Origin: Fischerella sp. CENA71
Lineage (GTDB): Bacteria > Cyanobacteriota > Cyanobacteriia > Cyanobacteriales > Nostocaceae
Direction: 5' to 3'
DNA: 64,000 bases
NCBI GenBank assembly: GCA_024239075.1
Contig: JANBVI010000008.1
Span: forward strand, 62,001 to 126,000
This document shows, one piece after another, positions 9,007-18,539 of this stretch. Numbering within the stretch: the stretch's first letter is position 1; each line of letters opens with the position of its first letter. The position numbers and the translations under genes are program-made. The notes under the pieces were generated by a model that worked only from the letters and a program-made list of their open reading frames with translations, was not told the DNA's origin and did not search any database.

Positions 9007-10089
9007 TTACTGGAATAGTTTTTGCACCCACTCCAGTTGGGAAGTTTCTTTGACAATGAGAAAAATGCCCAATCCCAGAAGTAGCATTAAACCTGTTTGC
9101 ATCACACCTTCTTGAACACGAGAAGGTAAAGGTTTACCCCGCAATCCTTCAATCACCAGAAAAGCCAGTTGTCCTCCATCCAAAGCTGGTAAAGGCAGAA
9201 TATTGATAATTGCCAAGTTGATGCTAATTAAAGCTCCAAAATAAAACAAACTACCTGTATCATTTTGGGCAATGCTAGCACCAATTTCCACAATTTTGAC
9301 TGGGCCTGCTACTTGACTAGCTGTTTCGCCGAAGTTAGTGATTAATTGCTTAAAACCTTGAAATGTCAATTTCATAATTCGCTGAAATTCAGCAGCACCA
9401 AGGTTAAAAGCTTCTAGCAAATTAGCACGACGTCGTACAACTTTACCGTTGGGGGCAAGTCCAACGCCAATACTACCCCCAGCTGGCTTGGCTTCAGGAG
9501 TGACACTCAAAGACAACTTTTGATCACCACGGGCTATTTCTAGCTGAACTGGCTTACCTGCATTCGTTTTAATGATTTCTCTTAAAGCCTCTATCTGTTG
9601 TAATGAGGTACCAAACTCTTTATTATTAGCAGCTAAGATGACATCTCCTGCTTTGATACCAGCTTGAGTCGCTACATTACTAACTTCTGGGGCTAATTGT
9701 TCGATTAAGACTCCAGGTTGGGTTGCTTGTGAAATACCGACTAAATTTACCTGCGCCACAAGCAGAAAATAGGCAAAAATTAAGTTTGCTATCACTCCTG
9801 CGCTAATGACGATCGCCCGATCTAAAATTGGACGGTTACGCAGCAGGTTAGGGTCATTAGGTGGAATCTCACTATCTGGATCATCGTCAGGAAAACCAAC
9901 AAAACCACCCAATGGAAATGCCCGAACAGCGTATTCCGTTTCCGGGCCTTGGTATTTCCAAATAACTGGCCCAAAGCCCAAAGAAAAGCGGTTGACATGA
10001 ATTCCTTGTGACCTTGCTGCAATGAAATGTCCTAGTTCGTGTACTAGGATCAGAACAGCCAAGACTGCGATCGCCGCTAAAACTGACAT
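9007..10089 (-). CDS. rseP: Site-2 intramembrane metalloprotease, RseP family
   Basis: Zinc protease that cuts within membrane helices, in other bacteria releasing sigma factors from their anti-sigma proteins. The zinc site HELGH is at residues 17-21 in the first helix, one PDZ domain lies in the middle (about 120-200), and the second active-site motif LPALDGG is near residue 300. At 360 residues the length is usual. Sometimes named mmpA or ecfE; the local target is unknown, and no sigma or anti-sigma gene is adjacent. Confidence 0.94.
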   Translation of the reverse strand: MSVLAAIAVLAVLILVHELGHFIAARSQGIHVNRFSLGFGPVIWKYQGPETEYAVRAFPLGGFVGFPDDDPDSEIPPNDPNLLRNRPILDRAIVISAGVIANLIFAYFLLVAQVNLVGISQATQPGVLIEQLAPEVSNVATQAGIKAGDVILAANNKEFGTSLQQIEALREIIKTNAGKPVQLEIARGDQKLSLSVTPEAKPAGGSIGVGLAPNGKVVRRRANLLEAFNLGAAEFQRIMKLTFQGFKQLITNFGETASQVAGPVKIVEIGASIAQNDTGSLFYFGALISINLAIINILPLPALDGGQLAFLVIEGLRGKPLPSRVQEGVMQTGLMLLLGLGIFLIVKETSQLEWVQKLFQ

Positions 10090-10353
10090 AGAGAATTTTT
10101 TTGAACTTACTTAGCTATACTTTTCTTTATTCTAGAATGACTATCACTGTAGCATTGGTCTGCAAGACTGTATATTTTTGGGCTGTTTCGCTAATTCTTT
10201 AGGCGGAGTCATGATTTGAGAACTCCTCAAAGGTATTATATATAGTCAGATTTGACCCGTCTCTAGGCAAAAAAGCAGGGTAATTTTTATCTGTTTCCCT
10301 ATAAGGGTCTAAAACCTCTTGTTCCCTTCTAACTTGAGTTTCTGAAGCTAATT

Positions 10354-11055
10354 ATGCAGGCCTCCCTGGAACAGCTTTCACAGATCATTGTGTTTTTAGG
10401 TTTAGAAAATACAGACAAGGTAAGTTTGCAACCTCACAGCGAGGTACAAGCCTACAGTCAAGGAGAGATTATTCTGCATGAAGGCGATCGCCTGCCCGCC
10501 AAGTTATATGCTGTGGTCAGTGGCTCAATTAAAATTACTAAAACAGCAACTACAGGAAAAGAAACCATCTTGCGGGAACTGAAGACTGGGGAAATTTTCG
10601 CAGCCCCTGCATTACTAGGAAATGGTATTTCACCTGCAACTGTGACCGCTGAATCTGATTGTGTAATTCTCACTCTTCAACGTGATGCTTTACTAAAAGC
10701 CATCCAAAATAATCCTGAAATTGCTTTACGAATGTTGATGATTTTCAACACTCGGATTCAGCAATTGCATGAAACAGTTCATGGATTAGTTTCTGAAAGA
10801 GCAATTGTTCGCCTTGCTAGGTTAATTCAATCTTTTGCTGCTGAATCTGGAACTGAACCCAGTTCACAAGGTAAGACTTTAAAAATCAAGTTATCTTACT
10901 ATCGTATGGCTCGTAGTATTGGTATTACTTACGAAGAATGCGTGCGATTAATTAAAAGGCTTAATTCAGTAGTTACTTATAGCCGAGGTGGCAAAATTAT
11001 GATATTGGATAGTGAAAAATTAGATGCGATCGCGTGTGGAAATATAGAGATATAG
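10354..11055 (+). CDS. Crp/Fnr family transcription regulator
   Basis: A 233-residue DNA-binding regulator. Residues about 25-120 form the cyclic-nucleotide-binding beta-barrel (GEIILHEGD...LYAVVSGSIKI), then a long dimer helix (to about 150), then a C-terminal helix-turn-helix (about 165-225). The arginine and serine of the classical cAMP pocket are not obvious, so the effector is uncertain. About 264 bp separate it from the divergent protease gene, giving room for its own promoter. Confidence 0.9.
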   Translation: MQASLEQLSQIIVFLGLENTDKVSLQPHSEVQAYSQGEIILHEGDRLPAKLYAVVSGSIKITKTATTGKETILRELKTGEIFAAPALLGNGISPATVTAESDCVILTLQRDALLKAIQNNPEIALRMLMIFNTRIQQLHETVHGLVSERAIVRLARLIQSFAAESGTEPSSQGKTLKIKLSYYRMARSIGITYEECVRLIKRLNSVVTYSRGGKIMILDSEKLDAIACGNIEI

Positions 11056-11217
11056 GACTACTATTTGATTTTTGGCAGATGACATAAGCCTGGGAGTATT
11101 TTTATTAAATCATTTGGAAAAACTATATTATTCTTATCTTTACCAACTAATAACAGCACAAATAGCAATCATATGTGATGAAACATTCTACTGATCTTCA
11201 GACCATTGATTAAATTC

Positions 11218-11411
11218 TTATAGCAAACTTTCAGGTAAACTTCTCACCATCTCTACTATAACTGCTGCCAAATCATTTTCAGAAAATTGTTGCGGTAATT
11301 TCTCTGTTACCTCTTCAGAGCGAATACAATTCAAGAAACCTCGAATTAAAACAGGCTCACGACCAATAGCAGTAGTGTAAATTAAAACTTCATTATTAGC
11401 TAAACTGGACT
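11218..11411 (-). pseudogene. Orphan coding segment, 3' fragment of an unidentified gene
   Basis: Minus-strand translation from about 11411 to the TAA at 11218 gives about 63 coherent residues (starting SSLANNEVLIYTTAIGREP, ending VRSLPESLL). The frame stays open up to 11469 but has no start codon in the coding-like part. The 164-aa gene lies just upstream on the same strand, with a hairpin-rich insert between them. The simplest reading is one gene split by an insertion, or the decayed end of a neighbour. I do not recognise the family. Confidence 0.45.
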
Positions 11412-11500
11412 TTAGACTAAGACATGAAAAATGACCTAGCGATACCAGGTAAAATACCTTGAATTTAGTCTAGTTTTGATGTTCCGGCGCATCAAAACTA
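11411..11500. repeat. Compact hairpin-rich element
   Basis: Three nested or adjacent inverted repeats lie within 90 bp. TAGTTTTGATG (11471-11481) pairs perfectly with CATCAAAACTA (11490-11500) around an 8-base loop. AGGTA/TACCT (11447-11459) forms a small hairpin. TAGACTA/TAGTCTA (11413-11419 and 11466-11472) encloses it. This looks like a small non-coding palindromic element lying between two coding segments. Confidence 0.5.
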
Positions 11501-11513
11501 ACTGGTATTTACT

Positions 11514-12008
11514 TCAGCAGGCTGCTAAATTTAATCTATCTTGTTCACGAGATGCGACAACTAGAACTAAACAAAGTGCTGCAACAACTTTTTGCCATTC
11601 TCGCCTGATTTGCTGATCTTCGACACCTGCAAACGCTCCAACTAAACGAGGAACAGCAGATTCTAAAGCTGGTCTAGGAACTGGACGGTGTAACTCAACC
11701 AAACGAATTAGACTTTCTTGATTATTCACAAAACCAATCACCCATTTTGTTGTATGGTCTGGACTATCAGGTACTCGCTTGAGTCCTAACTCACTTTTCA
11801 ACCAGTTGTAAAAAGGCGGTAGTTCCTTAGCTAAAACTTCTCCGGCTGTTGGTAAAGTTTCTTTTAGCAAATTGATATCTAAGCTATCTAATTCTTGTTG
11901 TAATTCAAGTGAATTGAGAATCTCAAGTAGAGATTTAGAGAGAATAACTTCTAATTGAGTAGGGGAAAATTTTAAGTGTTGGTTGAAAGTTGAAAATAAG
12001 GATTGCAT
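11514..12008 (-). CDS. Unrecognised 164-aa protein, possibly truncated
   Basis: A helical soluble protein starting MQSLFSTFNQHLKFSPTQLE. The C-terminal half is conserved-looking (ELHRPVPRPALESAVPRL, then REWQKVVAALCLVLVVASRE). The stop codon falls at the edge of the hairpin-rich element, and an orphan coding segment continues on the other side, so the natural protein may have been about 60 residues longer. No domain recognised and no functional guess made. Confidence 0.55.
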   Translation of the reverse strand: MQSLFSTFNQHLKFSPTQLEVILSKSLLEILNSLELQQELDSLDINLLKETLPTAGEVLAKELPPFYNWLKSELGLKRVPDSPDHTTKWVIGFVNNQESLIRLVELHRPVPRPALESAVPRLVGAFAGVEDQQIRREWQKVVAALCLVLVVASREQDRLNLAAC

Positions 12009-12938
12009 TTGGCAAAACTCCCAAAAATATTATTGATTATTTATCTGTTGATTTTCTGAAAGGGTGAGCATAAAAGTTAAACTTTAATCAGCCTTAGATA
12101 TGCACCTATCAACGAGTTATAAGCTATATCGAAAGCTGTCTCAAACTATTTCTACAAGCTCAAAAAATCACCCACTTTCATAATTTTTCTGTGGCTATTC
12201 GTCCACAGGAACACAAATATTTTGTGACTGCTGCTAGCTAGAACTTTTTGTCTGGAATTACTTTGGAACTTGAGGAGTTGTGTTAGTCATCTCTGTCACC
12301 CTCTGAACTCGTCATACCCTCAATTTGCCAAAAATTTATAATGCTGTCTCTGAGGTAGCTCAAAGAAGAGTCAAACAATGTTGGATTTTGGATTTTCGAG
12401 TAACGCGATCGCTAACACTAAAACCTATGTGAGGCGATAGTTTTATTTTTTTGATGTCACCATGAACTCAGTGACAGTGAAAAAGTTTTCACTCTTATTA
12501 CTAGGGTTTTGCCCTACAAGGAGAACCAAATTCTTAAATTTTGGATAAAGTCGAGTTTACGACGAGTTTAGAGGATGTCTCTACATCATAAGTAAAACTT
12601 ATAAGTATTATTACTTATTTATATCAGTTTTGTATTTCCTTGCTCAGGTTTAAAGGCTATTTTGGAACTTATATGTCATGAAATCATGACTTTTTGTAGC
12701 AACCAAACTTTTTAAATCAATGAATTTGAAATTTTTACTGATAAAAATGCTGAATATATGCTTTAAACATTCTGTTTATTAAATAGAGATTATATCTGAT
12801 AACTCGAATTTAAAATTCCATCTATTGATAGAATTTAGGTATTTTTGAGTTAATTTACTGACAAAGATTAGCTAAAGCAGTAAATACACGGAATCTTTTT
12901 GTTGTGAGGACTTTTGGTTGTAGTTGCTCCGGAGAATT
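12009..12938. other. Gene-poor region with decayed coding traces
   Basis: Over 900 bp without a convincing intact gene. A coding-like plus-strand stretch is noted separately (12098-12241). A perfect palindrome, AGTGAAAA-AG-TTTTCACT, lies at 12476-12493. The last 150 bp should contain the promoter of the HPP gene. Confidence 0.4.
12098..12241 (+). pseudogene. Possible gene remnant, 47 codons without a start
   Basis: This plus-strand frame runs from just after a TAG to the TAG at 12239-12241. It reads as protein of normal composition (for example KITHFHNFSVAIRPQEHKYF) but lacks a plausible start codon. A further short coherent stretch follows in another frame. It could be a decayed gene or chance. 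Confidence 0.25.
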
Positions 12939-13532
12939 ATGAAAGGTTATTTACCCAAAGGACAGATTTTTTCAGCTTATCTAGCCAAAATTAATTATCA
13001 AAATGTTCAAGAGAAATGGAAAAACTACTGCTTTAAAATACGTGGAACTAGGCGTTCATTTTGTTTGCAAATACCCCACCACAGACACATCTTTTGGAGT
13101 TGGTGCGGTAGTTTTATTGGAATAGCAGCAACGGCTTACCTTTCTATAAAAACTAATTCTCCTTTGCTGATGGCTCCCTTTGGTGCTACTAGTGTATTAA
13201 TCTTTGGTATACCGGACAGTCCTTTAGCCCAACCCCGGAATGTAATTGGTGGTAATCTTGTGGCGGCATTAGTTAGCCTGATTATTCTACATCTTTTCGG
13301 TTCAGAACCTTGGGCAATGGGAATGGCAGTAGCTACTGCCATTGGTATGATGCAACTTACTGCAACTTTACATCCTCCTTCGGGAGCAGTTGCATTAGTT
13401 GTGATGATGACGAAAGCATCCTGGCAATTTCTTTTTACTCCTGCCTTAGAAGGTTCAATAATTTTGGTACTCTGTGCTGTCGTATTCAATAATCTGGCAC
13501 ACGAGAGAACATATCCCAAGTATTGGTTTTAA
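12939..13532 (+). CDS. HPP family integral membrane protein
   Basis: About 197 residues with four to five membrane helices in the second two thirds. The family-naming motif is present (TLHPPSGAVAL) as well as LLMAPFGATSVLIFG and SPLAQPRNVIGGN. HPP proteins have been linked to nitrite transport into chloroplasts and cyanobacterial cells; that role is family knowledge and not shown here. The ATG at 12939 has a GGAG ribosome-binding site five bases upstream, so it is preferred over the TTG at 12924. Confidence 0.85.
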   Translation: MKGYLPKGQIFSAYLAKINYQNVQEKWKNYCFKIRGTRRSFCLQIPHHRHIFWSWCGSFIGIAATAYLSIKTNSPLLMAPFGATSVLIFGIPDSPLAQPRNVIGGNLVAALVSLIILHLFGSEPWAMGMAVATAIGMMQLTATLHPPSGAVALVVMMTKASWQFLFTPALEGSIILVLCAVVFNNLAHERTYPKYWF

Positions 13533-13605
13533 CTGTTGGCGTTGCTGAAAACTTCTAATGCATATATTTAGCCTTGCTACGCCACTACCAACCACCAATC
13601 GAAAA

Positions 13606-14886
13606 TCATAAAACTTCCCGTCCCAAATAGGGCTGTAGGACTTCCGGTATTCGCACCGTACCATCTTCTTGTTGATAATTTTCCAAAATAGCTGCCATTG
13701 TTCGTCCTACAGCTAACCCAGAACCATTGAGAGTATGTACTAACTGTGTTCCTTTCTTACCAGCTTCCTTAAAGCGAATATCAGCCCGTCGTGCTTGGAA
13801 ATCCACAAAATTAGAACAGCTGGAAATTTCCCGATATTTCCCAGAAGAAGGAAGCCAAACTTCTAAATCATAGGTTTTGGCAGAATGGAACCCTATATCC
13901 CCAGTGCATAAATTAATGACTCGGTAAGGCAACTTTAAAGCTTGTAAAATAGCTTCTGCATCACCTACTAATTTTTCTAATTCCTCAAAAGAAGTGCTGG
14001 GATGGACAAATTTCACCAATTCTACTTTATTAAATTGGTGTAAGCGAATTAATCCCCGCATATCCCGCCCATAACTCCCAGCTTCACGGCGAAAACAGGG
14101 AGTGTAAGCACAGTGATAAATAGGCAAGTCTTCCGCAGCCAGAATTTCACCGCGATAAAGGTTAGTGACGGGTACTTCTGCGGTGGGGATAAGCCACAAA
14201 TCGTCATCAGCGCATTTAAAACTTTCTTCCGCAAACTTGGGTAGTTGTCCAGTGGCTGTCAGCGAAGCACTATTAACTAAAAACGGAGGAATAACTTCTA
14301 CATACCCTGCTGCTGTTTGGCGATTCAGCATAAACTGAATTAATGCCCTCTCTAGTGCTGCACCAGCTCCAATTAACGTCACAAAACGACTTTGGGCAAT
14401 TTTCACAGCCCGTTCGACGTTGAGAATACCTAGCTTTTCCCCAATTTCCCAGTGCGGGATAATATTCGCGTTTTGCGGAATGTACTCATCACCCCAGCGC
14501 CGTACTTCGACATTTTCCTCTTCATTCTTGCCTATGGGTGTGGTGTCACTAGGTAAATTAGGAAGTGCTAGTACTAGTTCTTGGATTCTGGCAATGATTT
14601 CTTTTTCCTGCGGTTCGAGCTCGCTTAATGTAGCTTTAACAGAGTTACCCTCATCCCGTAAGGCTTGAATTTCTGGAGCTTGAGGATTTGTCCCAGATTT
14701 AATTTTTTGCCCAACCAGCTTACCAATTTCGTTACTACGTGCTTGGAGTTGACTACGCTTACCCTCCAATTCACGTTGTTGTTTATTTAAATCTATTATC
14801 GGCTGAATATCATAGTTACCACCACGAGTATTCAACCTCTCTTGTACAAATTGTGGATTTTCCCGTATTTGCTTAATATCCAGCAC
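13606..14886 (-). CDS. serS: Serine--tRNA ligase
   Basis: Charges tRNA-Ser (and the selenocysteine tRNA, where present). The N-terminal ~110 residues form the tRNA-binding coiled coil. Class II synthetase motif 2 ([18 protein letters not shown]) and motif 3 ([18 protein letters not shown]) are both intact. At 426 residues the length is typical. Converges with the HPP gene. Confidence 0.98.
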   Translation of the reverse strand: MLDIKQIRENPQFVQERLNTRGGNYDIQPIIDLNKQQRELEGKRSQLQARSNEIGKLVGQKIKSGTNPQAPEIQALRDEGNSVKATLSELEPQEKEIIARIQELVLALPNLPSDTTPIGKNEEENVEVRRWGDEYIPQNANIIPHWEIGEKLGILNVERAVKIAQSRFVTLIGAGAALERALIQFMLNRQTAAGYVEVIPPFLVNSASLTATGQLPKFAEESFKCADDDLWLIPTAEVPVTNLYRGEILAAEDLPIYHCAYTPCFRREAGSYGRDMRGLIRLHQFNKVELVKFVHPSTSFEELEKLVGDAEAILQALKLPYRVINLCTGDIGFHSAKTYDLEVWLPSSGKYREISSCSNFVDFQARRADIRFKEAGKKGTQLVHTLNGSGLAVGRTMAAILENYQQEDGTVRIPEVLQPYLGREVL

Positions 14887-15132
14887 AGATTTTTCTCAGT
14901 TTTTAGTATAAGAATACAGTCTCATTGAATTCCTGCACCCACGTGTGAAAGCAATTTGCCAAAATTTTGCCCCAGCATTACCGCCAGGGCTATCACACTG
15001 CAATTTATTTTAGGCATTTCTAGGTCAATTTTCCAATAATTATATCGGTTGTACCAATATTTTGATTGTTTTAATACTGCGATCGCTTAACTGTTGATTA
15101 ACTATGGTTGAATTATAAAAATTATATATTTC

Positions 15133-15357
15133 TTAAGATTGCCTTTCTTCTTGGTTTGTTTTGGGTTGGCTGAAACGCTCTTCTTGAGCGCTAGAAGGAG
15201 AAGGTAGCCAATAGGCTAGCACAGTGCTTAAACCACTCCAATACAGTGTTTGATTTTCTTTGGTTTTATCATTGACAAGCTGGAAAGTACAAAGACTAAT
15301 CATTACTGTACTGAAAAGGAACTGTATCCCAAATCTCCAAGTTTGTAATTCTCTCAT
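15133..15357 (-). CDS. Small hypothetical membrane protein, 74 aa
   Basis: One or two likely membrane helices (about residues 9-28 and 40-51) joined by a short polar loop, and a charged, Gln-rich tail (AQEERFSQPKTNQEERQS). No family recognised. Codon use resembles the neighbours; it is probably a real small gene, but this rests on the hydrophobic pattern only. Confidence 0.5.
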   Translation of the reverse strand: MRELQTWRFGIQFLFSTVMISLCTFQLVNDKTKENQTLYWSGLSTVLAYWLPSPSSAQEERFSQPKTNQEERQS

Positions 15358-15566
15358 CGTGTTAGACCTCCAATTTCTAAAATCACCTCATTGACTTAAC
15401 TTGTATCAGTCCCTAGTAGGATGTTTGAGTCAGGAACATGTATTAGTCTCCACAGCCGACAGAGATGATTCCGGAAATGAGTCATTCGATTTTAGATTTT
15501 GGATTGACTCCCGTACCCGTTTTCCCCATTCTCTCTTGTCCCCCCCACTCTCCCCACACTCCTCAC

Positions 15567-16136
15567 CTAGCGAGTAATGCGATTGAGTAGCCAAATTGAT
15601 CCTACAAGTCCAGCGAAGTGAGCAGAGACAGTATTAGTGTTTGCTTGCACCACAAGCATATCTAGACCACTAATAATGCGGTTGGGGTCAAATAATTGTG
15701 TAGTAATTGCTTGGGGAGATATAGACCTTGCAACCAGAGTACCAACGATCGCCTGTGCTCCTAACAGAGTCAAGAGCATTCCGACTAAATTCACTAATAG
15801 TCCTAACCGTAAGACTTGGACTGTTTCTAGTTTGCTAGGGTGATTACTAGGATTAGAAGATAAAAGTTGTCTGCCAATACGGGTGTAGCGGAAAGCTAAA
15901 TATACACCTATACCCAAGGTAACTAGTCCACAAACTGCCAGAAAAACACCAAATCCATTACCTGGGTTATTACTCGGACTACCTGGTCTTTGGCTAAAAA
16001 CACCATATAACAGCACAATAATTGTGGAAACTACGCCTAGTACTAGCTGAATCCAAAAGCTAATCCAACCAACAAGGCGAAAAATTTTGGCAATTTCCTG
16101 ACGGCGAGAGGAAGATGATTGAGAGTCTACTGACAT
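15567..16136 (-). CDS. DUF3611 family membrane protein (Tic21-like)
   Basis: A 189-residue protein with four predicted helices: about 23-46, 63-85, 108-130 and 166-187. The N-terminal RRQEIAKIFRLVGWISFWIQ and the FRYTRIGRQL segment fit DUF3611, a family of cyanobacteria and plants. From memory, the chloroplast envelope protein Tic21/PIC1 belongs to the same group, where import or iron transport has been proposed. No neighbour clarifies the function. Confidence 0.8.
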   Translation of the reverse strand: MSVDSQSSSSRRQEIAKIFRLVGWISFWIQLVLGVVSTIIVLLYGVFSQRPGSPSNNPGNGFGVFLAVCGLVTLGIGVYLAFRYTRIGRQLLSSNPSNHPSKLETVQVLRLGLLVNLVGMLLTLLGAQAIVGTLVARSISPQAITTQLFDPNRIISGLDMLVVQANTNTVSAHFAGLVGSIWLLNRITR

Positions 16137-16849
16137 AGTGATTACCTATGTGCTGGAGGGTTTGATTGATTAATAAATTAACTATGACACTTAATACCAT
16201 TTTGATTGGTAAATGTTGACTGGAGAAGCTTTTGGTTGATCCATCTGTTGCAATCATTGTTCAAACTGGGATATAACCAATAGCTTTTATAGCCTTGTAA
16301 GTATGCCAAGTCTAAAAATTCAGTAGACTATGCAGCCTTGAATGTGTCAAGAGCTGCAAGGGTTGAAAATGATGCATATTACCTTATGCTTGATATTTAA
16401 AGATTTATACTGGTGCGATCGCTGTAAAAAAAGTGTTTATTAAGTTTTACAGAAAAATTTGCAATTAACCTTTAAAATTGCTAAAGCAACAATTTATGCT
16501 TAAACAGTCCTCACACGCTCGGCATCACTTAACACAAAGATAATGGTCAAACCGTTGTCTGTTTGCTCCTCACCACACAGGCTAGAGCTTGAGGCAGAAA
16601 GGAGTGCATTATTTTGCACTTCCAAAGCAGGCACATAAATCAGGCACTGTCACTGGGATTTATTTCTGGTGCTTAAAGTGTCCCTCCCTACGCTTACAAA
16701 CTTGGGTTAATGATTTTATTGTGTGCGCCTTGTCAATCTAGCCTAAGTAGCGTTATATACTTACCCCAGCAGGGAAGTAGCACTATATACTCACAAAAGA
16801 GATTGTAGGCTTAACCCTTGGGCATTGTTTTAGCAATTCTTCACTAACC
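16137..16849. other. Long intergenic region upstream of the PadR gene
   Basis: No gene seen in about 710 bp. It holds the promoters of two divergent genes, a hairpin around 16602-16624 (GGAGTGCA facing TGCACTTCC) and the paired boxes listed separately. Confidence 0.5.
16745..16794 (+). promoter_or_regulatory. Paired 20-bp boxes 30 bp apart, candidate PadR operator
   Basis: AAGTAGCGTTATATACTTAC (16745-16764) and AAGTAGCACTATATACTCAC (16775-16794) match at 17 of 20 positions. Their starts are exactly 30 bp apart, about three helical turns, so both face the same side of the DNA. They end 55 bp upstream of the padR start. PadR proteins usually repress their own gene, so this is a good operator candidate; binding is inferred. 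Confidence 0.5.
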
Positions 16850-17197
16850 ATGAAACTTGAGGATATATATCAATTCTTTGAGAATCCTCCGCCAACTTAC
16901 CTTTGTCAAGAACTAGCAGTTTGTTATATCTTGTACGTTTTATTACAAGGGGAGTCTTACGGAACCGAGTTAATCCAACGCTTAGAAACTGAATATCCCA
17001 ACTATCGCCTTTCGGATACAGTACTTTACAGTGCGATTAAATTTCTCGAAGACAACAAGGCAATCACAGGGTATTGGAAAAAACTCGAAGGACGCGGACG
17101 TCCCCGGCGGATGTACCAAGTTTCTTCCGAGTGGACTCCACACGCGCAAGATTTAGCTCGTCTTTGGCAACAGTATATAAATGGGAGGACAAATTAA
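16850..17197 (+). CDS. PadR family transcription regulator
   Basis: A 115-residue winged-helix protein. The PadR pattern is clear: a helix start (LCQELAVCYILYVLLQGESYG), the recognition helix with DTVLYSAIKFLEDNKAI, and the wing with a GRGRPRRMYQVS motif. It is short, with almost no C-terminal effector domain, as in the PadR-s1-type members. Followed 63 bp later by the CCB2/CCB4-type gene in the same direction, so the two may be co-regulated. Confidence 0.9.
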   Translation: MKLEDIYQFFENPPPTYLCQELAVCYILYVLLQGESYGTELIQRLETEYPNYRLSDTVLYSAIKFLEDNKAITGYWKKLEGRGRPRRMYQVSSEWTPHAQDLARLWQQYINGRTN

Positions 17198-17260
17198 CGA
17201 ATACATTGATAATGAATAATGAATAAGTCCCCTCCAATCAAGCACTAAAAACTCACTATT

Positions 17261-17788
17261 ATGGATACCGCCATTCTGCCATCCACGTTGATGCTTACTT
17301 TGTTATTATCGGTCGGATTATTTTTCTTTATTCGTGCCTCTACTAAAGACCGTACAGAAGTAGCACAACTGGTATCTGAACAAGACGAAGCAACTTTAAT
17401 GTCTCAATTAAGGGAGTATTTTCGAGCTAGGTCTTACCGGGTGGCAGCGGTAGACCCAGAACAAAACCAAGTGATTTTTGAAGGCAATGTTCGTCCCAGT
17501 TGGTTTTTAGCCATATTTTTGACTGTCCTAGCTGCTACTGGTATTCTTTGTCTATCACTGGTTTTGTCACAACTTTTTCCTAGCCGGAGTATTTTTTTTC
17601 TAGGGATGGTATTACTATCGCCCTTAAGCGGAATTTTCTACTGGAAAAAAGCCAGGAAACTTGAGAAGGTGTCGCTGAAGGTAGAAACAACCCCGAGCGA
17701 ACCACCATCCTCAAGTACTATTACTGTTACTGCCCATCGAGATGAACTAATTGAGTTAAAAAAGGCATTAAAGCTAAAATCTAGCTAA
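17261..17788 (+). CDS. Cofactor assembly of complex C subunit B (CCB2/CCB4-like)
   Basis: A 175-residue protein with a first helix at about 7-24, a cytoplasmic or lumenal block (FRARSYRVAAVDPEQNQVIFEG), a helix pair at about 80-126 and a soluble tail. This layout matches the cyanobacterial CCB2/CCB4 family, which in chloroplasts helps attach heme c(i) to cytochrome b6 of the b6f complex. Whether it does the same in this organism is family knowledge only. Probably transcribed with or under control of the adjacent PadR gene. Confidence 0.8.
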   Translation: MDTAILPSTLMLTLLLSVGLFFFIRASTKDRTEVAQLVSEQDEATLMSQLREYFRARSYRVAAVDPEQNQVIFEGNVRPSWFLAIFLTVLAATGILCLSLVLSQLFPSRSIFFLGMVLLSPLSGIFYWKKARKLEKVSLKVETTPSEPPSSSTITVTAHRDELIELKKALKLKSS

Positions 17789-17842
17789 TAAGCGCTAGTT
17801 GCAGTTACCATTTCCAAATCACAAAATCCAGATTTTTGACAC

Positions 17843-17865
17843 TCACCGCCCTATAAGTGCGGTGA
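17843..17865 (-). mobile_element. Right-end hairpin of an IS200/IS605-type element
   Basis: TCACCGC and GCGGTGA form a 7-bp stem around a 9-base loop just past the tnpB stop codon. On the minus strand the context is GAATCACCGC...GCGGTGAGTGTCAA, which resembles the subterminal hairpin and cleavage end of cyanobacterial IS605-group elements. In active elements this region is also the 3' end of the omega (guide) RNA. Confidence 0.55.
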
Positions 17866-17873
17866 TTCTTGCT

Positions 17874-18539
17874 TCACAGGGATTCCAATAAATTTACCCA
17901 CCCTTCGGGAAGGCTTCTGCCTACAGCAAGCATCTTGACCGTATGTCCTACGGCTGCAAGTCCGCGTATCGCGACTACTTGAGCGGATACAACATCTCTA
18001 TCAGTTGTGTATCCGCAATTCGAGCATTTATGAGTACGTTGTGACAATTCTTTTTTACCTGTCTCAATTCCGCAACTTGGGCAAATCTGGGTTGTTTTAC
18101 GTGCATCTACTTTTTGGAAATAGACACCACGCTTAAAACAAGTCTGCTCAAGGATATTGAAAAATTGACCAAACCCTGCATCTAGACAGTGTTTGCCCAG
18201 CATCCCTCTAGATAACCCAACTAAGTTTAAATCTTCAACAAACACCATTCCGGCGTCATTACAGATTTGGTGAGACAGTTTTCTATGCCAATCTTTACGA
18301 CAGTTGGCAACGTACTCATGCAACGAAGCAACTTTCTTTTGTGCTTTATACCAATTGTTCGAGCCTATACGTTTTTTGGAAACACGCTGTTGCAGCAATT
18401 TAAGCTTGCGTTCGGCATCTACAAAAAACCTCGGACGTTTGACTAAAAGCCCATTAGAAGTTGCAACGAAACTTGTTAGACCCACATCTATCCCTACTGC
18501 TTCGCCATGTGGCATTGGCTGTGGTAGGTTAACAAACAT
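17874..18539 (-). pseudogene. tnpB: TnpB (IS605 OrfB), N-terminally truncated
   Basis: RNA-guided nuclease of IS200/IS605 elements, here as a 221-residue fragment; full-length proteins have about 380-400. The RuvC active site is complete: Asp18 (GIDVG), Glu102 (VFVEDLN) and Asp181 (DRDVVSA). The zinc finger is intact (Cys152, 155, 171, 174). What is missing is the N-terminal part that binds DNA and guide RNA. A stop codon lies directly upstream of the first ATG, and no tnpA is present. It is most likely a decayed copy. Confidence 0.85.

Noticed and set aside
13136-13519. 127-codon minus-strand ORF opposite the HPP gene
   Set aside because: The plus strand has the conserved HPP motifs and membrane pattern; the minus frame is a shadow.
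16505-16520. CTCACAC-type motif resembling the Yfr1 small RNA core
   Set aside because: TCCTCACAC is present but the two flanking hairpins and T-run of Yfr1 are not seen.
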